Shown here in pieces: positions 1-5,371 of a DNA stretch of 6,561 nucleotides. Source of the stretch: Rhizobiaceae bacterium. Lineage in GTDB: Bacteria > Pseudomonadota > Alphaproteobacteria > Rhizobiales > Rhizobiaceae. The position numbers and the translations under genes were made by a program. The stretch lies in NCBI GenBank assembly GCA_028865845.1, contig JAGWJK010000252.1, forward strand, positions 1 to 6,561, given 5' to 3'. Each line of letters starts with the position of its first letter. Within the stretch, counting starts at the first letter, position 1. The notes beneath the pieces are model-generated. The model was given only the letters and a program-made list of their open reading frames with translations, was not told the DNA's origin and searched no databases.

Positions 1-825
1 TCCCGATCAGACAGCATCGGAGTGATCATTCCTTCTGCCAATCCCTACTACGCCTCCATGATGTCAGGCATAGAAGCTGCGGCGCGGGCGCATGGACTAA
101 CGATGCTGCTTGGATTGACGAATGGCGACGAGGGGCGTCGCGAAGACTATGTCACCACATTCCTTGAACGACGGGTGGACGGCATATTGGTGTGCGCGGC
201 TGCTCACGACCTGACAGTCGGACGGCGGCCGGAAGACATGCCTGTGCCTGTGGTGCTGATAGGGCAACAGCCCAACGCCGGCTATCCGATCATACGGACA
301 GATAATGTGGCGGCAGGTCATCTCGCCGCGCATCATCTCTGGTCACTGGGACATCGCAAATTTGCCTACATAACCCCTAACGACGCATGGTACGACTTCC
401 TGGACCGCCGCATTGGCATGATGCATTTTTTAGAATCCACAGGGGATCATTTCTCAGTCAAGGTCCTCGACGGGGTACAAGGCGAGACCGATGCCTATCA
501 GCGCGTTAAAGATGCGTGCCAAGATGGTCTTGAAGCCACGGCCATTTTGGCCTCTACCGATCGGCATGCTTTGGCAGCCTTGGCTGCGTTGTCGGACGCC
601 GGCGTTCGTGTCCCAGAGGACAAGGCGGTAATGGGATTCGACAATTACATGACCAGCAGTTTCTTGAGACCCTCTCTGACCTCCATGAGCATGCCGGCCA
701 CTGAAATGGGGAGACTGGGGATCGAATACATCCGACAGAAAATCGATGGCGCTGGGGTACCAGACGATACCGTTCTGCAGGCGATGCTAGTAGCTCGTCA
801 ATCGACAACGAGCGGCAGGGCCTGA
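1..825 (+). CDS. LacI-family transcriptional regulator, 5'-truncated by the window edge
   Basis: The frame is open from base 1 and ends at TGA 823-825, giving 274 visible residues. A GTG at 22 is not the true start, because the protein reads on smoothly upstream of it (SRSDSIGVIIPS). This is the periplasmic-binding-protein-like effector domain of a LacI/PurR/GalR repressor. Visible family signatures are the opening strand GVIIPSANPYYASMMSGIE, the RRVDGILV segment, the RTDNVAAGHLAAHHLWSLGHRKFAYI block, the STDRHALAALAAL...GVRVPED...VMGFDN block, and PSLTSMSMPATEMGRLG near the end. The roughly 60-residue N-terminal helix-turn-helix lies left of the window. Such proteins bind a small ligand, often a sugar, and repress nearby catabolic or transport genes. 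The ligand cannot be read from the sequence, and no transport genes follow, so the regulated genes are probably upstream. Confidence 0.93.
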   Translation, partial: SRSDSIGVIIPSANPYYASMMSGIEAAARAHGLTMLLGLTNGDEGRREDYVTTFLERRVDGILVCAAAHDLTVGRRPEDMPVPVVLIGQQPNAGYPIIRTDNVAAGHLAAHHLWSLGHRKFAYITPNDAWYDFLDRRIGMMHFLESTGDHFSVKVLDGVQGETDAYQRVKDACQDGLEATAILASTDRHALAALAALSDAGVRVPEDKAVMGFDNYMTSSFLRPSLTSMSMPATEMGRLGIEYIRQKIDGAGVPDDTVLQAMLVARQSTTSGRA

Positions 826-1030
826 AAAGACCGGCAGGGAGTTTCGCAAACTTCGTTGGTTCATCGTATGTTGACCTCGCAACGGAAATTCCCGTTCCGA
901 GAGTTGCTGCCCCTGACTGCGCGCTCCAACCCATTCATTTGTCGGCTTTGCGCCCTCATTTCGGCCTTTGGACTCACCATGGCGGCCGGTCGAACGCCGA
1001 CCGCGAACAACTGGACGAGGTGGCACCTTC
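826..1030. other. Non-coding stretch after the LacI gene, with an imperfect palindrome
   Basis: No frame here reads like a protein on either strand. The only structure seen is an imperfect 16-base palindrome, AACGGAAATTCCCGTT (881-896), with one mismatched pair, preceded by TTGACC at 871-876. A smaller inverted repeat, AGTTT-CGC-AAACT, sits at 840-852. Neither has the T tract of an intrinsic terminator. The palindrome could be a regulator half-site pair, but no gene start is suitably placed beside it. Confidence 0.35.
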
Positions 1031-1168
1031 GTCGTCGAGCGATTTGACGCTCGGATCGTCGGATTCAAGTTGCACCCACTTGAATAATGCTGGATCGCGA
1101 CAATGCCGAATGAGCATTTCGATGCCGACCAGGTCTTGGTACTCGTATCCAGCAAGTTCAACCCCAAA
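1031..1168 (-). pseudogene. Fragment resembling the N-terminus of a DUF4297/Cap4-type nuclease domain
   Basis: The minus strand (1168 down to 1031) encodes about 46 residues that read like a conserved protein: FGVELAGYEYQDLVGIEML, then RHCRDPALFKWVQLESDD, then PSVKSLDD. The pattern G-[YF]-x-YQDLVG, RDP, W-V-x-[LI]-E-x-DD and SLDD recalls the opening of DUF4297/Cap4-type dsDNA endonuclease domains, found at the N-terminus of STAND/NACHT-type antiphage proteins. After SLDD the reading dissolves into low-complexity Ser/Arg residues and stops at 974. The expected continuation (a DVV strand and a QVK catalytic motif) is absent. No start codon sits close upstream in the frame; it opens as far as 1363. 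Codon third positions are only about half G/C. The plus-strand frame at 1103 overlaps it antisense, so at most one of the two is meaningful here. The family call is from memory of the pattern. Confidence 0.35.
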
Positions 1169-1758
1169 TCGGCGGAAGCGACCGGCAGGAACGGCCGTAA
1201 GTTCTGCGTGTGCCTGAAGAATGGCACAAACGACGCGCCGTATATGATCGACATCAACAGCCGGTTCACGTTCCCTCGGGAACGGCTGCTGGACATGTCG
1301 CCCGACGCTCCGCGCTGCGGTGACAAGGACGTCGGCCGGATCGGCAACTGGGTAGCCCGCCACTACAACCGGACCGCGCTTCCGAACCTGCTCGTCGCCA
1401 AGCTCGGCGACGCGAAGGTGCAGGACGCGGTAACGGCCATCCTGAAGGATTCATTCGGTGGCGGCCCCTTCACGAAGAGGTGCATTCGGTCTACGGCGCC
1501 TGGGAGCCGGACGACGAAACCGGCCCGTACAGGTTCGAGATCGTGTTCATCGTCCGAAGCATCGAGGCCATGTATGAGGTGCGTGGGCGGCTGGCAAAGA
1601 CGCTGGGGCTCCACGAACACGAACTCCTGCACGTGATCGACAGCGTCGATCTGCAGTTCGAAGTCCTCGTGTACGACCAGGTCACGCTCGCGGAACTGGA
1701 CGAGCGCCTGAGGATTTCCGAATGGGATCTGCTTAGCGGGCTGATGGAGCGGGTCTGA
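1103..1758 (+). pseudogene. Unrecognised protein gene, apparently split by a frameshift near 1465
   Basis: Two adjacent plus-strand frames together read as one protein of about 218 residues. The first starts at ATG 1103 (an in-frame TAA is at 1085) and reads sensibly to about SFGGGP. The second reads sensibly from LHEEVHSVYGAWEPDD to TGA 1756-1758. The change of frame falls at the C run 1465-1468: one extra C would join the frames as FGGGP-LHEEVHSVYG. Beyond the shift the first frame becomes Ser/Arg/Thr-rich and stops at 1636. The second frame's own GTG at 1480 has a purine run directly against it and no proper ribosome binding site. Segments such as KFCVCLKNGTNDAPYMIDI, GRIGNWVARHY and FEIVFIVRSIEAMYEVRG look like a soluble alpha/beta protein. 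I do not recognise the family. The first 20-odd codons overlap the antisense nuclease-like fragment and may be foreign. A sequencing error, a real mutation and -1 ribosomal slippage are all possible. Confidence 0.55.
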
Positions 1759-1977
1759 GGGCTGCCTTGTTTGCCAAGCCGGACGAAGCGAATACGCGTT
1801 GCCGTTCATGACGATCAGCCCATTGGCGCTCTTCGTTGCCGGTCCTTCACGCGGGTCCGTCGGACCTGCTCCAAAATGACGTCGCGAACCCGTGTGTCCG
1901 AACTATTAGAACGGCAATGATGACTTCCGCGGCGACGAGGTGTACGTCTGCGTAATTGAAACTTTACTGGGACGAAA
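1759..1977. other. Intergenic region with a 13-base palindrome
   Basis: No convincing coding frame is seen. A perfect palindrome with a single central base, GGTCCG-T-CGGACC, lies at 1854-1866. It is too tight for a terminator hairpin and lacks a T tract, so an operator is the only obvious role. The sequence near 1950-1972 is richer in A/T and could carry the promoter of the receiver gene, but no clear -35/-10 pair was found. Confidence 0.3.
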
Positions 1978-2340
1978 TTGCGCAACCCGATGCTGGTCGA
2001 GGACCAACCGTTCATCGCACTCGACATCGAAGGAGTTCTTGAGGAGAACGGCTATAGCGACATCGTGTCCATCACGACATGCAAGGAGACCCTTTTGTGG
2101 CTCCACGACAACGTTTCTCTCATGGCGATCATCGATCCTCGGGTATCTGATGGAATCTGTTCGGACGTCGTCCGTCACCTCGCTGACCGACAGATACCAT
2201 TTGTCGTCTACTCCGGCCAACCTGAGCCGCTTGTCGACAAGGAACCCGCGTTTGGTGTTGGCCAACATCTGTTGAAACCCGCTATGCCTGAAGACCTGAT
2301 CGCGGCGGTCCGCTGGGCGATAGGCCAGATCTGCCCATGA
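1978..2340 (+). CDS. Stand-alone CheY-like response regulator receiver protein
   Basis: This 120-residue protein consists of a single receiver domain without an output domain. Receiver landmarks are in place: acidic pair E8-D9 (LVEDQP), phosphoacceptor D53 after the hydrophobic beta-3 strand (AIIDPRVSDG), S79 at the end of beta-4 (FVVYSG), and K100 followed by P101 (LLKPAMPEDL). It should therefore accept phosphate from a histidine kinase. The style (ALDIE near the start, IPFVVYSG) matches the short orphan receivers common in rhizobia. An in-frame stop lies at 1957. Possible starts are TTG 1978, with GGGA at 1969-1972, or ATG 1990, which would begin right at the beta-1 strand and lacks a ribosome binding site. 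TTG is preferred but uncertain. Compared with the usual VLVVEDQP the beta-1 strand looks one residue short. No kinase gene is nearby, so the partner is unknown. Confidence 0.8.
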   Translation: MRNPMLVEDQPFIALDIEGVLEENGYSDIVSITTCKETLLWLHDNVSLMAIIDPRVSDGICSDVVRHLADRQIPFVVYSGQPEPLVDKEPAFGVGQHLLKPAMPEDLIAAVRWAIGQICP

Positions 2341-2549
2341 CGCCACGTTTCCTCTGGACGTTGGAAAGGCCGGAACTACTTACACGAGGTGGGCTCGATA
2401 CTATAGCGGATCTCATTATCATCCTCGCCCGTGAAGATCTGCCCGGCGTGCTGCCGGCAGACTGGATTTTGGCGACGATAGCGATGGATGAGGACGCCGA
2501 AGGTGCGGCCGTTCATGCCTCGCCGTTGGGATGGACGCTCCTTGTGTAG
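2337..2549 (+). CDS. Small hypothetical protein coupled to the receiver gene
   Basis: This 70-residue frame begins at ATG 2337, overlapping the receiver stop as ATGA (2337-2340), the usual sign of translational coupling. The protein has a hydrophobic middle (TIADLIIILARE) and an acidic stretch (MDEDAEGAA) and ends at TAG 2547-2549. No domain is recognised and no transmembrane segment is long enough to be convincing. The overlap suggests it is made with the receiver and may act in the same signalling path. The evidence for its reality is its position and plausible composition only. Confidence 0.5.
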   Translation: MTPRFLWTLERPELLTRGGLDTIADLIIILAREDLPGVLPADWILATIAMDEDAEGAAVHASPLGWTLLV

Positions 2550-2696
2550 AGCCTACGCTCCTAACCGCTCTGCCTGGCGACCAAGCTCACATCTCAAGAC
2601 CAAGGTAGCCTAATCAAGCCTGCGGAATTAAGCTGTTCAATCGGTGCCGGAAGCGATAGCAAAGCGAGGGAACTTCTCATTTGGAAACGAGCCGAG

Positions 2697-2996
2697 ATGG
2701 ACAAGAAACAAGAGAAGGCGTCGGAGTTCGTCCACGCCGCTAGGACGATTGTCCAGCAGCAAATGAGAACGGCTGCTGATGGAGCGAAAAGCTCCTTAGC
2801 CGAAGCCTTGATGGACGTAGATATAGACCTTGATCTCGAAGCTTTTAAAGACCGGGATACTGCCTCAATTGCCTCTCGTATAACGTCTGCGCAGGCCCGT
2901 ATCGACAAGCTTGTGGACATCGAAGACAGTTTTCAAACCGAGTCATTTCTGGGGGTTAATTGGCTTCTGAAACAGGCAATTGACGAACTAGGCTGA
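2697..2996 (+). CDS. Hypothetical mostly helical 99-residue protein
   Basis: Starts at ATG 2697 and stops at TGA 2994-2996. The frame is open from just after a TAG at 2607-2609, but ATG 2697 is the first usable start codon. A weak purine stretch (GAGCCGAG) precedes it. The sequence is rich in Ala, Lys, Glu, Asp and Gln and should be largely alpha-helical: ARTIVQQQMRTAADGAK, then an acidic ALMDVDIDLDLEAF, then ASRITSAQARIDKLVDIED, and a hydrophobic tail (LGVNWLLKQAIDEL). There is no signal peptide or membrane segment. It is not recognised. Base composition is lower in G+C (about 51% by hand count) than the oxidoreductase to its right (about 63% in a sampled line), consistent with acquisition from elsewhere. 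The antisense frame over the same span looks like a shadow. Confidence 0.5.
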   Translation: MDKKQEKASEFVHAARTIVQQQMRTAADGAKSSLAEALMDVDIDLDLEAFKDRDTASIASRITSAQARIDKLVDIEDSFQTESFLGVNWLLKQAIDELG

Positions 2997-3041
2997 GCGG
3001 ATGGCACCGGTGGCGAATCCTTCAACCGACTGTCGCCCATA

Positions 3042-3428
3042 TTACATAAAAACATTGCCCCCATACCGATGGCACAGAGCGTCATTGCCGCTGTCGATAG
3101 CCATCCAAAAAACTGGAGCCACCGGCCGATGGTATGCTCGCCCATGACATCGGAATTTGCTGCCATCAACATCATGACGATGCGGCATGTCCATCTCGGG
3201 CTTGCCCTTGGGCTTCACCCAGTGATTCAGCACGCCGAAGTCGTTAGGCGCGCTGAACCGAACGGTGGCCTCGCCGGCGGGCGTCTCCGCCGCCCAACCG
3301 ATATAGGTCTTGTGTGGCGAACTCGACATGCCGGCCGCCCACTTCGGGAAGTTCTCCGGCTTGCAGGCGAAGGCATAGGCCTTCTTGAATGGCACCTTGA
3401 CGGTTGTATGGATGATCTGCGTCGGCAT
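3042..3428 (-). pseudogene. SRPBCC-family protein, 3' part replaced by foreign sequence
   Basis: Starts at ATG 3428-3426 with a strong ribosome binding site (AAGGAGA, about 7 bases upstream). The first ~82 residues are typical of a small SRPBCC (START/polyketide-cyclase-like) protein: VKVPFKKAYAFACKPENFP-KW near the start, WAAETPAGEATVRFSAPNDFGVLNHWV in the sheet region, then KGKPEMDMP. Such proteins form a helix-grip fold with a hydrophobic pocket. After about residue 82 (near 3185) the frame becomes His/Arg/Cys-rich, ending FWMAIDSGNDALCHRYGGNVFM, because the DNA is now the Nramp remnant read in another frame. The closing strand and the long C-terminal helix of the fold are therefore missing, and the product is unlikely to fold normally. 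It lies 52 bases downstream of the SDR gene on the same strand and probably shares its transcript. Confidence 0.72.
3045..3184 (-). pseudogene. C-terminal remnant of an Nramp-type divalent metal transporter
   Basis: In the minus-strand frame from about 3184 down to 3047 the translation is MMLMAANSDVMGEHTIGRW followed by LQFFGWLSTAAMTLCAIGMG. This resembles the end of Nramp/MntH-family transporters: a helix ending MMLMAxN, a short VMG-containing cytoplasmic loop, then a last membrane helix. Only about 45 of some 400 or more residues remain. The frame upstream runs directly into the SRPBCC gene (in a different frame), and downstream it runs past the helix without a stop until 2933, so both ends look broken. 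It cannot make a transporter. The family call is from the motif pattern. Confidence 0.55.
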
Positions 3429-3480
3429 GACTGATCTCCTTCGTCAAAGTTTCGGTCGGCCCGAGCGACGCGGCAGTCTC

Positions 3481-4356
3481 TTAGGGCTGACCGCCGCCGC
3501 CGGCCGACCCATAGACCTGCCCCGTCGCATAACTTGCGGTCGGGTCGGCGAGCTGCACGTAGATCGAGGCGAGCTCCGCCGGCTGGCCCGGACGGCCGAG
3601 CGGAGTCTTGCCGCCGAATTGTTCGAGCTTCTCCATCGTCGCGCCGCCTGCGACCTGTAGCGGCGTCCAGATTGGACCGGGAGCGACGCCGTTGACGCGG
3701 ATTCCCTTGGGGCCGAGCTGCTTTGCCATCGACTTCGTGAAGCTCATGCCCGCCGCCTTGGTCATCGCATAGTCGACAAGATCGGCGGACGGGTCGTAGG
3801 CCTGCTCCGAGGTTGTGACGATGATGACCGAGCCGGGCTTCAGGTGTTTGAGGGCCGCCTTGGTGAGCCAGAACATCGCGTAGATGTTCGTCTTCATCGT
3901 CGCGTCGAAAGCGTCGCTGGTAATGTCGGACAGCGCCTCGGCCTGCTGCTGGCGGCCCGCATTGCTGACGAGAACGTCCAGCCCGCCAAGAGCTGCGGCC
4001 GCATTCTCCACCAGCTTCCCACAGAAGGACTCGTCTCGAAGATCGCCGGGAAGCGCCACGCCTTTGCGGCCTTCCATTTCGATGAGCGCGATCACCTCCT
4101 GCGCGTCGGCTTCCTCATCCGGCAGATAGTTGATCGCGACGTCGGCACCTTCGCGGGCGTACGCGATGGCCGCCGCGCGGCCCATGCCGGAATCGCCACC
4201 GGTGATGAGGGCCTTCCTGCCCGCAAGTCGTCCAGATCCCCGATAGGAGATCTCGCCGTGATCCGGCTTCGGGTTCATCTTGCCGGCCACGCCGGGGAAC
4301 GGCTGCTTCTGCTTCTCGAACGGCGGCTTCGGATACTTCACTGTTGGGTCGTCCAT
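3481..4356 (-). CDS. SDR-family oxidoreductase (YghA / general-stress-protein-39-like)
   Basis: An intact 291-residue short-chain dehydrogenase/reductase with an N-terminal extension rich in Pro and Lys (PKPPFEKQKQPFPGVAGKM), typical of the YghA/GSP39 branch. The Rossmann glycine motif is TGGDSGMG (52-59). N132 lies in SNAG, N157 in the active-site helix, and the catalytic triad is S183, Y196 and K200 (DYAMTK). VNGVAPGPIWTPL (221-233) follows, and the end is ATGQVYGSAGGGGQP. These enzymes use NAD(P)H to reduce aldehydes or ketones in the cytoplasm; the substrate is not predictable. ATG 4356-4354 is chosen because AGGGA lies about 6 bases upstream and the N-terminal motif begins there. An EcfG-like promoter lies about 40 bases upstream, so it is probably induced in the general stress response. 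Its Asp-containing glycine motif is normal for this branch. It leads the transcript that continues into the SRPBCC gene. Confidence 0.93.
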   Translation of the reverse strand: MDDPTVKYPKPPFEKQKQPFPGVAGKMNPKPDHGEISYRGSGRLAGRKALITGGDSGMGRAAAIAYAREGADVAINYLPDEEADAQEVIALIEMEGRKGVALPGDLRDESFCGKLVENAAAALGGLDVLVSNAGRQQQAEALSDITSDAFDATMKTNIYAMFWLTKAALKHLKPGSVIIVTTSEQAYDPSADLVDYAMTKAAGMSFTKSMAKQLGPKGIRVNGVAPGPIWTPLQVAGGATMEKLEQFGGKTPLGRPGQPAELASIYVQLADPTASYATGQVYGSAGGGGQP

Positions 4357-4394
4357 GGTCCATCCCTTTCGGTCTCTTTTTCGGTCGAAAAGGC

Positions 4395-4420
4395 AAACAT
4401 GCAGCAGGACAACTTGTTCC
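4395..4420 (-). promoter_or_regulatory. Candidate EcfG/RpoE2 general-stress promoter for the SDR gene
   Basis: Read on the minus strand, GGAAC (4420-4416) is followed after 16 bases by TGTTT (4399-4395). This fits the alphaproteobacterial general-stress sigma factor pattern of GGAAC, a 16-17 base spacer and cGTT (also written GGAAC-N18-19-TT). Transcription would start near 4388, leaving a leader of about 30 bases before ATG 4356, with the AGGGA ribosome binding site inside it. The -10 has T instead of the preferred C. Confidence 0.55.
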
Positions 4421-4553
4421 GGCTTGCGTCTGGAGGCGGACCCGGAACTTCCAAGCTTTGCGAAGCTTTAAGCCAATCGAAGCGTTGAACGACAAGCAAA
4501 TTCTTGATGGACACAGGATATGGCGGATCAAATTCAAAACCCGCAATCAGAGG

Positions 4554-5210
4554 TGTTAACCGGCGCACAAAACTGACCGCCTATCGGCGTCCAATATTCA
4601 CCCCTCTTGTAAGCGATCAGCACTTGGCACGCCCGGCGCTGGCCGGGGTTGCAGAGGGTGGGCCAAGTGCGGGTGATGGGGGCCTTCGGCTTTAGCTTGA
4701 GATCGGTTTTTGAAGCGCCAGGCTTCGTTTCCGGTTTCAATGATCTCGCAGTGATGCGTGAGCCGGTCCAGCAGCGCAGTCGTCATCTTGGCGTCACCGA
4801 AGACGGAAGGCCATTCACCGAATGCCAGGTTGGCAGTGACGATGATCGAGGTGCGCTCGTAGAGCCTGCTGGTCAGATGAAACAGCAATTGCCCTCCGGC
4901 CTGAGCGAATGGGAGATAGCCGAGTTCATCGAGAACGATAAAGTCCAGGCGGGTCAGGTAATCGGCAGTCCGCCCCTGCTTGCCGCCGCGCGTTTCCGTT
5001 TCCAGGCGATTGACCAGATCGACGACATTGAAGAACCGACCACGTGTGCCGTTGCGGATGAGTGCTCGTGCAATGGCGATGGCCAGATGGCTTTTGCCGG
5101 TTCCGGTGCCGCCGACAAGAACGACGTTGCGCTGATCGGCGACGAAGGTGCCGGTCGCCAGTTCGCGGACCAGGGATTCGTTGACAGGGGTGTTGGCAAA
5201 GGCGAAGTTT
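4554..5210 (-). mobile_element. Truncated IS21-family insertion sequence (right end and partial istB)
   Basis: The span carries the 3' part of istB and, beyond its stop, what looks like the IS right terminus. At 4554 the sequence begins TGTTAACCGGCG (IS21-family ends start with TG). Two related 19-base units then follow 24 bases apart: CCGGCGCACAAAACTGACC (4560-4578) and TCGGCGTCCAATATTCACC (4584-4602), matching at 13 of 19 positions. Multiple spaced terminal repeats of this kind are a hallmark of IS21 elements. The transposase gene istA, the left end and the start of istB are missing, so the element cannot move by itself. No target duplication can be identified because only one end survives. 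Confidence 0.7.
4560..4602. repeat. Two spaced terminal repeat units of the IS21 right end
   Basis: Units at 4560-4578 and 4584-4602 share the pattern [CT]CGGCG-N2-CAA-N-A-N-T-N-ACC. They are probable transposase binding sites. The istB stop codon (4598-4600) falls inside the inner unit, so coding and terminal sequences overlap. Confidence 0.55.
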
Positions 5211-5296
5211 GAGAACGTGGAGACGGTCTGGGCGACCGTGTTCGTCGTCATCCTGCTGTCGGTGGTCATGCACGGCGCGACCGTGACGCCGGTCAT
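4598..5296 (-). pseudogene. istB: IstB-like ATP-binding transposition helper, 5'-truncated
   Basis: The frame from ATG 5296 to TGA 4598 gives 232 residues, but only residues from about 30 onward belong to IstB. Visible are [10 protein letters not shown], Walker A GGTGTGKS (62-69), [14 protein letters not shown], Walker [13 protein letters not shown] with D123-E124, the sensor region [12 protein letters not shown], and [16 protein letters not shown]...WRFKNRS. IstB is the AAA+ partner of the IS21 transposase IstA and governs target choice. Normal IstB proteins have about 60-90 further N-terminal residues, which form the domain before the ATPase core. Here they are replaced by Thr/Val-rich residues ([14 protein letters not shown] onward) that are simply the antisense of an antiporter gene end. 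The ATPase core is intact and uninterrupted, but without istA and its own N-terminus it is very likely non-functional. The tail after WRFKNRS runs into the IS terminal repeats. Confidence 0.85.
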
Positions 5297-5357
5297 GCGC
5301 TGGATCGATCACCGCCGCGGCCTAGATCCGGTTAAATCGACAGCGATTTCCAACTAA
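5211..5357 (+). pseudogene. C-terminal remnant of a cation/proton antiporter (NhaP/CPA1-like)
   Basis: Beginning at about 5211 the plus strand reads [19 protein letters not shown], then [18 protein letters not shown], ending KSTAISN at TAA 5355-5357. A hydrophobic helix ending in SVVMHG, followed by a short linker to a basic tail, resembles the last transmembrane helix of CPA1-type Na+/H+ antiporters, where a [LV]xG[LA]T..P[LM]MR pattern is common. Everything upstream, some 350 or more residues, has been replaced by the IS21 fragment. The frame happens to stay open leftward to GTG 5148 through antisense istB sequence. Its stop lies 14 bases before the hydrolase ATG, suggesting the two once formed an operon. 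Confidence 0.6.
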
Positions 5358-5371
5358 CAGGGAGCAAAGTG

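Noticed and set aside
787..1347. Minus-strand frame of 186 residues
   Set aside because: Ser/Arg/Pro-rich translation that runs through the LacI gene end and a non-coding stretch. It looks like an open frame by chance.
1363..1809. Minus-strand frame of 148 residues opposite the frameshifted gene
   Set aside because: His/Pro/Gln-rich antisense translation. The plus frames have more protein-like composition and a natural end at 1758.
1906..2346. Minus-strand frame of 146 residues over the receiver gene
   Set aside because: The plus strand carries all receiver phosphorylation residues; the minus frame has no recognisable pattern.
2594..2920. Minus-strand frame of 108 residues opposite the helical protein
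   Set aside because: Ser/Ala/Leu-rich mirror of a helical Glu/Lys/Asp-rich coding strand, as expected of a shadow.
4444..4448. GGAAC on the plus strand as an EcfG -35
   Set aside because: No CGTT-like -10 at 16-17 bases and no plus-strand gene follows.
4453..4468. Hairpin AAGCTT-TGCG-AAGCTT upstream of the SDR promoter
   Set aside because: AAGCTT is itself a palindrome, so this is equally two direct copies. It has no T tract and no clear role.
3844..4488. Plus-strand frame of 214 residues over the SDR gene
   Set aside because: Arg/His-rich antisense shadow of the SDR gene, with no ribosome binding site or recognisable motif.
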